64,000 nt of DNA, taken from contig JANQJR010000017.1 of the NCBI GenBank assembly GCA_028281525.1, positions 1 to 64,000 of the forward strand. The letters run 5' to 3'. The notes under the pieces are model-generated. The model ran no database searches and was not told where the DNA came from. It saw only the letters and a program-made list of their open reading frames with translations. The translations under genes were made by a program, and so were the position numbers. The number at the start of each line of letters is the position of its first letter. Within the stretch, counting starts at the first letter, position 1. This document shows, in pieces, positions 33,161-42,807 of this stretch. Source of the stretch: Magnetovibrio sp. Its GTDB lineage: Bacteria > Pseudomonadota > Alphaproteobacteria > Rhodospirillales > Magnetovibrionaceae.

Positions 33161-36100
33161 CGCTTATTGGCGAGCGGCAAGTGCAACGTCACCGTCAAAC
33201 CGTTACCTGGACTGCTGGCGAGATCAATGCTGCCGCCATGCATATCCACAAGGCGTTTGCAGAGATAGAGGCCCAGACCGGTGCCCTCTTCATTCGACGC
33301 AACGGCCGCCGTCGAGCCGCGGAAAGGTTGGAATGCGGTGCGAAGCTGCTTTTCATCCATGCCGATGCCGGTATCGATAATTTCGATGACCGCTTGATCG
33401 CCTTCCGGGTAGGCCCGCGCAGATATCTTGCCATGAACGTCCGTGTATTTGACGGCGTTGTTGAACAGGTTGTTGAGGACCTGCGTCAAAGCACGCGGGT
33501 CGGCATTGAATTGCGGCATGTCGGGGGAAACATCGAACTCGACGGAGATGTTTTTGGCATCCGCATTCGGTGTGATCAGTTGCGCGCTTTGCTCTAGCAT
33601 TTCGCCAATGCTGATAGGGGTGCGGGTGATGGTGTATTCGCCCGCTTCGATCTTCGAGATATCCAAAATATCGTTCACCAAACTCAGCAACAAATGACCG
33701 CTGTTGTGAATGATGCGGATGTACTCTTCGTACTTGTCATGATCGATGGGACCGTAAGCCTGGTGGATAATGGATTCCGCATAACCGATCACGGCGTTCA
33801 ATGGCGTGCGCAGATCGTGGCTCATGGACGCCAGGAAATTGGACTTTGCGTCGCTGGATTTTTCGGCTTCTTCCTTCGCGCGTTGCAGGGCGCGCTGTTC
33901 ATTGTCTTGGGCGCGTTTCAATTCCGTGATGTCGCTGAGGTTGATCACCACGCCGGTGCGGGTCAGGGTCGAGACTACGTAAGGCTGCAACGTCAGCAGA
34001 TACCACTGGTCGTTGGTCGCGGACCGCACTTCTTGGCTGAGGGACTCGCCCGTGCGGTTGACGCGTTCGACCAACTCGATCAAGTCCATGCCCACCAAAC
34101 TCGTGCCCAAGTGATCGAAGGGGCGGCCGATGTCATGCTCTGACAAACTCCAAATTTGCAACGCATTTTCCGTGAACCGGCGAATGTTGAGTTGATCGTC
34201 CAGGAACAACGTAATCGCAGTGCCCGAGTTCATCAGGTTGTGGAGGTCGTTGTTGAGCTCCGTCAACTCCATGATCTTGCTTTGGTGTTCGGCGTTGACG
34301 GTGAACAGTTCCTCGTTCACCGACTGCAGCTCTTCGTTGGTGCTTTGCAGTTCCTCATTGCTCGCCAGCAATTCTTCGTTGGTGGCTTGCAATTCTTCGT
34401 TCGACGTTTCCAGTTCTTCGATGGTCGCTTGCAGGTTTTCACGGGTGAACTGCAGCTCTTGCTCCAGATCGATGATGCGCTGCTGCGATTCGTGGCTGGC
34501 GTCGTAGGTGACCGCATCGATGGTGGGTCCTGCCTTGGTGGGCGGATTGATGCTGTTTTCGATGAAGATCGCGGCCAGCCGCTCCTTCCCTTTTTGGTCG
34601 GGCAAAGGCTTGATCTTCATGTTGACCGTTATGCGGTTGTCGGCATCGACCTTAACGGCGATATTGGAGAACGCCTGCTCTGTTTGACTGCCGAAAACCT
34701 TCGTCAGACCCGTCGCCAGGGGAATGGAGAGGTCGCTGATCACACTCTTGGACACGTCGTTGATGACGCGCCCGGTCGGCGGAATGAGAAAATTCGAAGA
34801 CTCGCCGAAGATGTAGATGATCTCGTTGTTCTCGTTGACGACCATGGAAAACGGCAAATAGTCGCTGCCCACGACATCCATCAACCGGGACAACACCCGG
34901 TCTTCTTCGGCATTTGCATGGGTGCTCTGGCGCCCCACGAAGGTGCCGTTGTTAAACGGCGCGCGTCCGCCCGCGAATGCGCTGCTGCTGGGCGTGGCAG
35001 ACTTTTTGCCCTTGGACTTGAAGACCTTCCAGCGGTTATCCAGGCAGGCAAACAAAGATTCCGCAGTGCCGGTGGTCTCGCTGGGACCGAGCACCAGCAA
35101 ACCTTCCGGGCGCAGGGAGAAGTTAAACGTATCGACGACCTTTTGCTGCAATGGCTGCTGGAAATAGATCAACACATTGCGGCAACTGAGCAGGTCGATG
35201 TTGGTAAACGCCGGGTCCTTGATCAAGTCATGCTTGGCGAACACCACCATTTCGCGAAGCGCGCGCGAAACCTTGAAACTTTCAGCGTGGCGGAAAAAGT
35301 ACTTGTTCAGCAGATGCGGCGGCACGTCCGCCGTGATGCTTTCCGGATAAATACCGTTGCTGGCGAAAAAGATCGCGTCCTGATCGATATCGGTGGCGAA
35401 AATTTTGATGTCGACGCCCCGGTCGAACTTTTCGACGATCTCACTGCACAAAATGGCGAAGCTGTAGGCTTCCTCCCCGGTCGATACCCCCGCTATCCAG
35501 ATGCGGAACTCACGTCCCTGAGCGCGCTCCAGAGCCTCCGGCAACCATTTGCCTTCGAGCATTTGAAACATGTGCGGATCGCGAAAGAAACTCGTGACGC
35601 CGATCAGCAATTCGCGGAACAACGTGTTCAATTCACTGGCATTGCCTTCCACCAAGGAGATGTAATCGCCCAGTTCTTCGATCTGGTTGACGGTCATGCG
35701 CCGCGCGATGCGCCGTGAAACCGTATTGGGCTTATAATAGGTGAAATCGATCTTGCTTTTGTCGCGCAACAGGGAAAACAGGCGGGTGATGCCGGTTTTT
35801 TCCTCAAGCAACGCCCCGCCTTTGCTCTTCAGCGTGGTGTTGGGATGCTTGACGTACGACATCAATTGCCCGGGCATGCTTTCGACCGGCAAGATGAAGT
35901 CCGGGAAGCCGCCGGAAATGGCGTTTTTTGGCATGCCATCGAATTTGGCGTTGCCGGGCTCTTGCACCATGACCATGCCGCCGGCTTCCTTGATGGCGCG
36001 CGAGCCGCGCGTGCCGTCACTGCCCGTGCCGGAGAGGATCACGCCGATGGACTGGGTCTTCCTGTCCTGGGCGAGCGAGCTCAAAAATATATCGATCGGC

Positions 36101-36438
36101 AAGTTGATCGTTTGCTGGTTGCGGTCCTGATCCATCAACAGCAGATGGCCGTTTTCGATGCGCATGTTTTTCTTGGACGGGATCAGGTAGATCGTGTCCT
36201 TTTGCACCGCAACATTGTCTTTGGCGATCTTGACGGGAATGGACGTGACCTTGGCGATCAGTTCGTCCATCAAACTTTTATAGTCGGGCGAGAGGTGTTG
36301 GACGATGACGAACGACAGGCCCGTCTCGGCAGGCAGAGACTTAAAGAAAGTCTGAATGGCCTCCAATCCTCCCGCGGATGCCCCCATGCAAACGATATGA
36401 GTTGGATCGGCGACCCCCTTGTCGCGATGATCGTCCAT
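33157..36438 (-). CDS. CheB-CheR-PAS-histidine kinase fusion protein
   Basis: 1093 residues. An N-terminal CheB methylesterase domain (about 12-190) has its catalytic Ser in [11 protein letters not shown], with QHLSPDYKS and [12 protein letters not shown] CheR methyltransferase domain (about 210-470) follows with [14 protein letters not shown] and [10 protein letters not shown]. Next comes a long heptad coiled coil made of repeated NEELQ units (about 650-730), a PAS domain (about 735-850), then HisKA with [17 protein letters not shown] and a HATPase domain ([18 protein letters not shown]). No receiver domain is present at the end. Such fusions are cytoplasmic signalling hubs of unknown partner. 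A MASE1 membrane protein gene lies 137 bases upstream on the same strand. Confidence 0.93.
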   Translation of the reverse strand: MDDHRDKGVADPTHIVCMGASAGGLEAIQTFFKSLPAETGLSFVIVQHLSPDYKSLMDELIAKVTSIPVKIAKDNVAVQKDTIYLIPSKKNMRIENGHLLLMDQDRNQQTINLPIDIFLSSLAQDRKTQSIGVILSGTGSDGTRGSRAIKEAGGMVMVQEPGNAKFDGMPKNAISGGFPDFILPVESMPGQLMSYVKHPNTTLKSKGGALLEEKTGITRLFSLLRDKSKIDFTYYKPNTVSRRIARRMTVNQIEELGDYISLVEGNASELNTLFRELLIGVTSFFRDPHMFQMLEGKWLPEALERAQGREFRIWIAGVSTGEEAYSFAILCSEIVEKFDRGVDIKIFATDIDQDAIFFASNGIYPESITADVPPHLLNKYFFRHAESFKVSRALREMVVFAKHDLIKDPAFTNIDLLSCRNVLIYFQQPLQQKVVDTFNFSLRPEGLLVLGPSETTGTAESLFACLDNRWKVFKSKGKKSATPSSSAFAGGRAPFNNGTFVGRQSTHANAEEDRVLSRLMDVVGSDYLPFSMVVNENNEIIYIFGESSNFLIPPTGRVINDVSKSVISDLSIPLATGLTKVFGSQTEQAFSNIAVKVDADNRITVNMKIKPLPDQKGKERLAAIFIENSINPPTKAGPTIDAVTYDASHESQQRIIDLEQELQFTRENLQATIEELETSNEELQATNEELLASNEELQSTNEELQSVNEELFTVNAEHQSKIMELTELNNDLHNLMNSGTAITLFLDDQLNIRRFTENALQIWSLSEHDIGRPFDHLGTSLVGMDLIELVERVNRTGESLSQEVRSATNDQWYLLTLQPYVVSTLTRTGVVINLSDITELKRAQDNEQRALQRAKEEAEKSSDAKSNFLASMSHDLRTPLNAVIGYAESIIHQAYGPIDHDKYEEYIRIIHNSGHLLLSLVNDILDISKIEAGEYTITRTPISIGEMLEQSAQLITPNADAKNISVEFDVSPDMPQFNADPRALTQVLNNLFNNAVKYTDVHGKISARAYPEGDQAVIEIIDTGIGMDEKQLRTAFQPFRGSTAAVASNEEGTGLGLYLCKRLVDMHGGSIDLASSPGNGLTVTLHLPLANKR

Positions 36439-36575
36439 TAATATTCCCAGTCTTCACGTACCTTAGCCCCGGACCCATTGTGCTACAATAAGTCCTCATA
36501 CAAAAGTATATTTCTGCTTGAATTCTCAATGTCAAGGCCCGGTTATGATAAAGAGGTCTGGTGCGCATGAGCCGG

Positions 36576-37817
36576 TTACCCGCCGTGGTCACGCGCGCCT
36601 TGGGAGAGCATTTCCGTGAAGTACTGAATTTGGTTGCGCAGTACGTCCATTTCTTCGCTGTTGGATTTCAGTTTGTGCAGAAGCTGGGAGTTCAACTGGA
36701 CCATGTCCGCACGCTGGAGGGCCTTTTCGGACATTTCCTGGATCAACGCGCGGCGTTTGTGTTCCGCGGCACGAAGCTGTTCTTCCAACTGCTGTAGGTT
36801 GGTGCGCAAATCCGCATTCAACGCCGTCAGCTCCGACGTGCGTTCCGCCACAACGGCTTCCAAATCGACGTTGCGCGCTTCCAGCTCCCGGTTCATGCGT
36901 TTGACTTCGCTGATGGCGTAGCTCAGGAACAAGGCCAGAATCGAGGTGGCAACCAGGAATTCCTGGATGGCCAGCACGTTGGCAGCCTCGTTGATGCCGG
37001 TGGTAAAAGGCCCGACGCCGGCCGTCGTCGCCAGGGTCGCGGACAACGACAGGCAAAGCGCCGCGCTGGTGGTGATGATGGGCGTGGTGCGCATGGCGAT
37101 CCACACCACAGACAGCATCAACAACACCGGGCTGGCCGCCCACGGCATGCTTTGGTGCAGTGGCGTAAACAACAACGCCCAGACGACAAGGAATGCCCCG
37201 CCCAATCCCACGGCCTCCACCGTCGACATGCGAAGCCGCAGCGATTGAATGGGCGATTTGCCCGCCACGCTCAGCACCACCGGCAAGGTGACGATCAAGC
37301 CCGTGGCGTCGCCGAACCACCACAACCGCCAAAACTGCCAGTAATGAATGGATGGATCACCCAGGGCATAAATTTTCGCACCGCCCAGCGCGGCCAAAGG
37401 CGTGGCCACGACCAAAATCACACCGACCATGATGCTCAAGTTTTTGAGCGTCAGCTCCATCGGGTGTGTGCCCGTGATGCGCCCAATGACGTAGGCCGCA
37501 AACAAAGTTTCACAGATGTTCACCACCGCGAATCCGACGATCTGCCACACTGGAAAGCTGCCGATGTCGGCGGCGAATTCCGCCACCGCGCCCGCAACAG
37601 CGAACATCCACCAGTATTTACGGGGCGCCAACAAGAACGCCGCCAACAACATGGCGTTGGGCGGCCACATGATCGCGATGCCTTGCGCCATGATGGTGAA
37701 GTTCACGGCGAAGAGCCCTGCCAGGTAGTACCCCACGCCGGTGAGCAGCGCCGCAACGAAAGGCCTGTTGGTGAATAAATCCACCCGATGTCCCCGCCCC
37801 ATTTCACGTTTACGCAT
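36576..37817 (-). CDS. MASE1-domain membrane protein with C-terminal coiled coil
   Basis: 413 residues. The N-terminal about 310 residues hold eight or more hydrophobic helices, with MASE1 features (GIAIMWPPNAMLLAAFLL, WWFGDATGLIVTLP, ATTAGVGPF). The remaining part is a coiled coil (VAERTSELTALNADLRTNLQQLEEQLR). No GGDEF, EAL or kinase output domain follows, which is unusual for MASE1 proteins. It might pass signals through the coiled coil to a separate protein. The adjacent downstream CheB-CheR-PAS-kinase, which lacks its own membrane sensor, is the natural candidate. That link is inference. Confidence 0.85.
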   Translation of the reverse strand: MRKREMGRGHRVDLFTNRPFVAALLTGVGYYLAGLFAVNFTIMAQGIAIMWPPNAMLLAAFLLAPRKYWWMFAVAGAVAEFAADIGSFPVWQIVGFAVVNICETLFAAYVIGRITGTHPMELTLKNLSIMVGVILVVATPLAALGGAKIYALGDPSIHYWQFWRLWWFGDATGLIVTLPVVLSVAGKSPIQSLRLRMSTVEAVGLGGAFLVVWALLFTPLHQSMPWAASPVLLMLSVVWIAMRTTPIITTSAALCLSLSATLATTAGVGPFTTGINEAANVLAIQEFLVATSILALFLSYAISEVKRMNRELEARNVDLEAVVAERTSELTALNADLRTNLQQLEEQLRAAEHKRRALIQEMSEKALQRADMVQLNSQLLHKLKSNSEEMDVLRNQIQYFTEMLSQGARDHGG

Positions 37818-37897
37818 TGTGAAATACTAAATGTTTTGAGACAAGCGTGAAATTCGTGAAGAAGTTGTGATGGCGAGAAGGCTGGTCCGGCACCCGT

Positions 37898-38638
37898 TCA
37901 GTACATGTGTTGGCCGCCGGTGACCCAGATTTCGGTACCGGTGACGTAGGTGCTGTCCTCGCTGCACAGATAATAGACCGTGCTGGCGACGTCCCGGGGC
38001 GCGCCCATGCGGTCCAGCGGGATACGCGGGATCAGGGTTTCGTATTCCGGCTGGATCATGGAGGTTTCGATCTCGCCGGGCGCGACCGCGTTGACGCGCA
38101 CGTCCAATGCGGCGAATTCTCCCGCCATTTCGCGGGTCAGCGCCGACAACGCGGCTTTGGAGATGGAATACGCCGATCCCGCAAAGGGGTGGATGTAATG
38201 CCCGGCGATGGAGGTGATGTTGACGATGGCGCCGCGGCCGTTGTGCAGTTGCGATGCGAAGCCGCGTGACAGGCGCAGGGCGGCGAAGAAATTGATTTCG
38301 AACACCTCGCGCCACGCTTCCAGATCGCCGTTCAAGCAGCCCAGTCGCTCCTTAAACGGGGTTTTGGGCGAAAGCCCGGCGTTGTTGACCAGAGCGTTGA
38401 GCGGTTTTCCCTCCAGATACTCCCCAGCCGCCTTGATGAAGGCCTGAACGCTGTCGGCGTCGGCCAAGTCCGTCGGGATGTGGGCGAGCCAGTTTTCATT
38501 CTGGGCCACCTCCGGCGGTGCATCACCACGCGCACAGGTGATGATGCGCCAGCCCCGCTCCAGGAACAGCAGCGCCGTGGCATGCCCGATACCTCTGGAT
38601 GCGCCAGTGATGATGACGGTCTTGCTTTCTTCGCTCAT
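37898..38638 (-). CDS. Short-chain dehydrogenase/reductase
   Basis: 246 residues, classical SDR. The cofactor motif TGASRGIG is at 11-18, NNAG near 89, and the catalytic Ser-Tyr-Lys set in NITSIAGHYIHPFAGSAYSISKAAL. The C-terminal VTGTEIWVTGGQHMY is typical. NAD(P)-dependent oxidoreductase with unknown substrate. It is divergent from the SRAP gene. It resembles FabG-like reductases, but no fatty-acid genes surround it. Confidence 0.9.
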   Translation of the reverse strand: MSEESKTVIITGASRGIGHATALLFLERGWRIITCARGDAPPEVAQNENWLAHIPTDLADADSVQAFIKAAGEYLEGKPLNALVNNAGLSPKTPFKERLGCLNGDLEAWREVFEINFFAALRLSRGFASQLHNGRGAIVNITSIAGHYIHPFAGSAYSISKAALSALTREMAGEFAALDVRVNAVAPGEIETSMIQPEYETLIPRIPLDRMGAPRDVASTVYYLCSEDSTYVTGTEIWVTGGQHMY

Positions 38639-38674
38639 GGTTGAGACGTTAGGCCATCGGGCTGAAGCTTTCCA

Positions 38675-38719
38675 GTGGGTTGTGAGCCCGTGGGGTGTGA
38701 GCCAATAGGATGTGAAAAC
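38675..38719. repeat. Three 15-bp tandem repeats between SDR and SRAP genes
   Basis: GTGGGTTGTGAGCCC, GTGGGGTGTGAGCCA and ATAGGATGTGAAAAC lie head to tail in the short divergent promoter region. They end just before the SRAP start. Confidence 0.5.
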
Positions 38720-38724
38720 GGGCG

Positions 38725-39324
38725 ATGTGCGGACGGTTCGAAGTCGACAAGGCGATGCAGAAGGTCAAGAAGCGCTTCGGCCTGAAATTATCGCCGCCTT
38801 CCCCTCCTGACTTGAAGGGGGGCACCGAAATGCGCCCCGGCGCACGCATTTTGACCATCGACGCGGAGGCGGGACACGCGCGGGGCCGCCTGCTGGGCTG
38901 GGGGCTGCACGTGGACTGGACGTCCAAGCCCCTGATCAATGCCCGTGCGGAAACGTTGGACACGAAGGCCATCTTCCGCCCGCTTTTGAACCGGCGCTGC
39001 CTGGTGCCCGCCAACGCATATTTCGAATGGCAACACCCAGAAGGCGGCGCGAAGCAGAAAATGCGCATCCAGACCAAAGATCAAGAGCTGTTCGCCATGG
39101 CGGGCCTGATCGGCGCGGACGGAGACACGGTGACCATCGTCACCTGCACACCCACAGACGAGATTCGCGCCATACACGATCGCATGCCGGTGATTTTTGC
39201 TCGCGAAGACGAAACCAAGTGGATCGATCCCGACCTCGATTTCCAGGACGTGGAGTCCCTGCTGCGCCCTTACAAATCTGGGATGAATGCAGAAAACGCC
39301 GACGCGCGACCGGTGCTATTGTAA
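38725..39324 (+). CDS. SRAP-family protein (YedK/HMCES-like abasic-site DNA-protein crosslinker)
   Basis: 199 residues beginning MCGRFE. Cys2, exposed after Met removal, is the residue that forms a thiazolidine crosslink with abasic sites in single-stranded DNA. Other conserved elements are LINARAETLDTKAIFRPLLNRRCLVPANAYFEW (catalytic Glu and Asn regions) and AIHDRMPVIF (catalytic His). It protects stalled replication forks. No SOS box was identified upstream. It is divergent from the SDR gene. Confidence 0.93.
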   Translation: MCGRFEVDKAMQKVKKRFGLKLSPPSPPDLKGGTEMRPGARILTIDAEAGHARGRLLGWGLHVDWTSKPLINARAETLDTKAIFRPLLNRRCLVPANAYFEWQHPEGGAKQKMRIQTKDQELFAMAGLIGADGDTVTIVTCTPTDEIRAIHDRMPVIFAREDETKWIDPDLDFQDVESLLRPYKSGMNAENADARPVLL

Positions 39325-39429
39325 TGCCTTTATAGCGCACTCAAACGGGTGCGATTTTCGGTATCGCTGCCTCTTGGAATGTGTCTTTATGGTGTTCACG
39401 CTTCGCCATGAGACAAAAAGGGGGTTCCT

Positions 39430-40134
39430 ATGGCATTACGCATTCTCGCCGCACTGTCCGCCGTGTTTGTTTTCGCCGCATCCGGTGCGCTCGCCCAGGG
39501 GTATGGCTCCTCACCCTACAGCCAGTATGGGCAAGGCTACATTCCCAATCAACAGCCGCAATACGCGCCACGTACGAACCCGCGTTATGCACCCTCCCCC
39601 CAACATCAGGCCCCACCGCGCTACGCACCGGACCGCCCTGCCGCGGACGGCGCGGACCCGGCGGCAAAGGTGTCCAAGCAGTTGAACGGTCTGCGTGAAT
39701 TTCTGGCGGGTATGCAGGGGCAATCCGTCAACCAGGAACGGGCGCTGAACTACATCGAAACCCAAATCGCCCCGGACGTGGATTTCAAGACCATGACCGA
39801 CCTCTCGCTCGGCCGCTTGGCGAACCGCATGAGCCCGCAGCAACGCGCGCGTGCCGAAGCGCAATTGCGCCGCACCTTCACCACCAAGCTGATCGAGGTG
39901 ATGGGCGACTTCCGCTCCACCCGCTTTAGCGTTGGCAAGACGCGGCGCGGCACCAGCAAGGGTGAATTGGTGGTGCCGGTACGCCTGGACCGCTGGCAAG
40001 GCGAGCCGCTGAAGGTCAATTTCCGCTTCTACAAGGCGCGCGGCGGCTGGAAGGTGTTCGACGCCGAAGCCGGCGGGCAAAGTGCGGTGATGTTCTTCCG
40101 CGGTTACTTCGCCCGGCAATGGCGGGGAAGCTGA
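39430..40134 (+). CDS. MlaC/Ttg2D-like ABC-transporter auxiliary protein
   Basis: 234 residues with a cleavable signal ending SGALAQG (about residues 1-23). A Pro/Tyr/Gln-rich low-complexity stretch follows (about 24-70). The C-terminal domain has MlaC features: YIETQIAPDVDFKTMTDLSLGR, MSPQQRARAEAQLRRTFTTKLIE and GGWKVFD. MlaC proteins carry phospholipids across the periplasm. No mlaABD genes are adjacent, so this is a stand-alone paralog. The Tyr/Pro-rich insert is unusual. A palindromic repeat follows the gene. Confidence 0.82.
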   Translation: MALRILAALSAVFVFAASGALAQGYGSSPYSQYGQGYIPNQQPQYAPRTNPRYAPSPQHQAPPRYAPDRPAADGADPAAKVSKQLNGLREFLAGMQGQSVNQERALNYIETQIAPDVDFKTMTDLSLGRLANRMSPQQRARAEAQLRRTFTTKLIEVMGDFRSTRFSVGKTRRGTSKGELVVPVRLDRWQGEPLKVNFRFYKARGGWKVFDAEAGGQSAVMFFRGYFARQWRGS

Positions 40135-40163
40135 GGCTCAAGAAAACAAATCCTCTATCCTCT

Positions 40164-40257
40164 GTCATTGCGAGCGCCGCCAAGCGCGAAGCAATCCAGA
40201 AAATCGCCTTTAATCGTGAAACTGGATTGCTTTGTCACTGCGTTCCTCGCAAAGACG
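40164..40257. repeat. Dispersed palindromic repeat (REP/MITE-like)
   Basis: The left arm GTCATTGCGAGCG through GCAATCCAG and the right arm CTGGATTGC through CTCGCAAAGACG are an imperfect inverted repeat of about 35 bases per arm. The sequence resembles the widespread CATTGCGAGCG...GCAATCCAG palindromes in many bacterial genomes. It lies between convergent genes and may help terminate both. Confidence 0.7.
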
Positions 40258-40276
40258 CTCGGGCATATAAGGTCAC

Positions 40277-41149
40277 TTAGTGGCTGAACAGCACCGGCAA
40301 GGGTGAGCCGTTCATGAGGGCGCTGGTCACACCGCCCATCACGGTCTGCATCAGGCGGGAGTGGGAATACGCTCCACAAACCAACAGGTCGGCTTTGGCC
40401 TCGATGGCGTGGTCCAAGATCGCCTGCCCCGCCCCACCGGAGCCCGGCGGAAAGCATACGACCTTGGGCGTCACCCCCCACCAGCCCAGATACTCGGCCA
40501 ACTCATCCGCCGCGGTGGGATCTGTGCGTTCCGCTTCACAGGTCAAGATGTTCACTTCGTAAGCCCGCGTAATCAGTGGCATCGCCGCGTGCACGGCGCG
40601 GGCGGCTTGGGCGGTGCCGTTCCACGCAATCGCAACGACGCGCCCAAGTTCACTTGCTTCAGGATCGGCAGGCAGCGCCAACACGGGCCGTCCGCAATCG
40701 AACAGGGTGGCATGCATCGTCAATGACCGCATGGGCGAAGCCTCTTCGCTGGGCCGGGCGCTGATCACCAAATCGGCCAAACGGCCACGCCAGGAAACCA
40801 CATCGTCTTCGCGCCCGATCTGTTCGCGCCACGTGGCGGTGACGGCATCTTCGCCTCCACCTGGCTCCGTGACGAGGGGCACGCCCCGGCGCTCACAGAT
40901 GTCGTTAAACAATGCGCGAAGTTCCTGGGCCCTGGTGGCCGTTTCCCGGTCGGCGCTCTCCACCAACTCCTCGACCATATCGCCGGACAGCCCCTCACCC
41001 AACATCGGCACCGCATCGCGTGGATCTGCGCGCACGTGAAGCACGTCCACATGGGCGTCGAACGTACGCGCCAATTCCAAGGCGTTTTCCAAGATGACTT
41101 GATTGTCGCTGGCCCCATCCAGGGGAACGAGAATGGACCGAATGGACAC
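40277..41149 (-). CDS. Universal stress protein (UspA family)
   Basis: 290 residues. The start is a GTG at 41149 preceded by AAGGAGG 5 bases upstream; an upstream in-frame ATG is less likely. An N-terminal Usp domain (RSILVPLDGASDNQVILENALELA) and a C-terminal one (VVAIAWNGTAQAARAVHAAMP, LVCGAYSHSRLMQTVMGGVTSALM) are present. The second has a nearly complete ATP-binding GxxGHS-like loop (GGVTSALMNGSPLPVL). Cytoplasmic stress protein; specific role unknown. Confidence 0.9.
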   Translation of the reverse strand: MSIRSILVPLDGASDNQVILENALELARTFDAHVDVLHVRADPRDAVPMLGEGLSGDMVEELVESADRETATRAQELRALFNDICERRGVPLVTEPGGGEDAVTATWREQIGREDDVVSWRGRLADLVISARPSEEASPMRSLTMHATLFDCGRPVLALPADPEASELGRVVAIAWNGTAQAARAVHAAMPLITRAYEVNILTCEAERTDPTAADELAEYLGWWGVTPKVVCFPPGSGGAGQAILDHAIEAKADLLVCGAYSHSRLMQTVMGGVTSALMNGSPLPVLFSH

Positions 41150-41229
41150 GCGCGCCTCCTTTGTCTCCCACCTCTTCATGATGAACGCGAAAGACGGAAA
41201 GATAAAGCGATCTTAGAGCCCCAGTGTCT

Positions 41230-42786
41230 TTAGATATCCAAAATCTTCAACGCCTGCTCATCCGTTTCCTGGCGCGTGCCCGAGGAATCGATTTGGTGCC
41301 AGTCGATGTGACCCAAATCGTAATCCAACTGCATGCGCACCACACGGGCGTCGGCATCCGACGCGTTCTTTTCGCGCTTGGTGACGCGGGCCTCCATAAT
41401 GTCCGGCGACGCACTCAACCAGAAACCATCGAATGGTACAGCCATGTCCTCGGCCACGGCCTTGATGGCGTCGCGTTCGTGTGGTTTGGAAAAAACACAG
41501 TCCGCAACCACCGAGTGCCCGGTGGCGAGCACCGCGCGCGCCTCGTCAAAGACCGCTTGGTAGGTTTGTTCCGACATTTCCGGGGTGTAGAACTCAGGCC
41601 CCAGCTTATCCAAGGGATGCTTGCCCGCGATGCGCTTGCGCAAAACATCGCTGCGCACCACCCGCGCGCCCGGCGCCGCGCCGATATGCTGGGCCAAGTC
41701 GCGCGCCATGCGCGACTTGCCGCTGCCGGACAAACCGCCCACCGCGATCAAGCGCGGCTCCGGCGCATCGAGATAGTTCAGCGCCATGTCGAGATAGATG
41801 CGCGCCTGTTCGGCTTGGTCTTGCTTGAAGGTTTCGTCGTCCACGCTTTTCGCCGCCGCACACGCGACGAAGGAGCGGATGCCCGCACGCACGCTCAAGA
41901 ACAGCGGCAAAGTCGCAAGTCCCCAGCTTGAGCCCGTAATATCCATATAGCGGTTCATGGTCACAGTGGCGAGCGTCTTAAGCCCCCTGTAATCCAAGTC
42001 CATCAACAAAAACGCCAGATCGTAGAGCACGTCGATGGTGGAGAACTGCTCGTTGAATTCGATGCAATCGAACAGCACCGGTTCGCCATCCTCCAGGAAG
42101 ATGTTGCGCAGATGCATGTCGCCATGGCAACTGCGCACGCAGCCGCGCATGCGCCGGCTCTCCAGCAGTTCCGCCAAATCCGCGACCAGAGCGAGGCAGT
42201 GATCCGTCAGCTCGGACACCCGCTCCATATCCAAAAAACCCGGTGCATTTTCCAGAAAAGCCTTGTGGTTGCTTTCGATAATGAGCGCGATACCGGTGCG
42301 CCCGCCACCATCTTGGCGTGCCTCCGCTGCGGCATGGAAGGTTGCGATCTTGTCGGCGAGACGCTCCATCAAATTCCGGTCGAGCTTGCCCCGCGCCGCC
42401 AACTTGTCGAACAAGGTGTCCTCGTCGAAACGCTTCATTTCGATGACCCAGTCCACCACCTCGCCGGGCTCACCCAAGTGCAGCTTACCGTCATCACCGC
42501 GTGTGATGGGCTTGACGCCCAGATAGAGGTCCGGCGCAGTGCGGCGATTGAGCGCCACCTCCGCCTCGCAGTTCTTGAGACGCTTGTCCTTGTCGGAATA
42601 GTCGAGGAACGGGTACTGGGCCGCGCGTTTGAGCTTGAATACCCGCTCTTCGCCAATGAATAGTTCGGACGCATGGGTGGTCGCACGCGCGACATCCCGC
42701 GTGCCGTCGGCGAACACTGCCGGATCGGACAGGAATTCGACCTGTTCGGACTGATCCTCGCAAATCATGGGGGCAGAATACTCCAC
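41230..42786 (-). CDS. Aminoglycoside phosphotransferase-like kinase fused to AAA ATPase
   Basis: 518 residues. The N-terminal kinase-like domain (about 40-320) has the APH/choline-kinase pattern: CHGDMHLRNIFLEDGEPVLFD with the catalytic Asp and Asn. The C-terminal domain (about 345-510) has a P-loop GGLSGSGKSRMARDLAQ and resembles small nucleoside/zeta-toxin-like kinases. This two-domain family is common in bacteria but its substrate is unknown. Start MEYSAPMICED at 42786 or a Met six codons later. 21 bases downstream of the MFS gene, so probably cotranscribed. Confidence 0.87.
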   Translation of the reverse strand: MEYSAPMICEDQSEQVEFLSDPAVFADGTRDVARATTHASELFIGEERVFKLKRAAQYPFLDYSDKDKRLKNCEAEVALNRRTAPDLYLGVKPITRGDDGKLHLGEPGEVVDWVIEMKRFDEDTLFDKLAARGKLDRNLMERLADKIATFHAAAEARQDGGGRTGIALIIESNHKAFLENAPGFLDMERVSELTDHCLALVADLAELLESRRMRGCVRSCHGDMHLRNIFLEDGEPVLFDCIEFNEQFSTIDVLYDLAFLLMDLDYRGLKTLATVTMNRYMDITGSSWGLATLPLFLSVRAGIRSFVACAAAKSVDDETFKQDQAEQARIYLDMALNYLDAPEPRLIAVGGLSGSGKSRMARDLAQHIGAAPGARVVRSDVLRKRIAGKHPLDKLGPEFYTPEMSEQTYQAVFDEARAVLATGHSVVADCVFSKPHERDAIKAVAEDMAVPFDGFWLSASPDIMEARVTKREKNASDADARVVRMQLDYDLGHIDWHQIDSSGTRQETDEQALKILDI

Positions 42787-42807
42787 CGAAGCGAAAAGGA
42801 AACCGCC

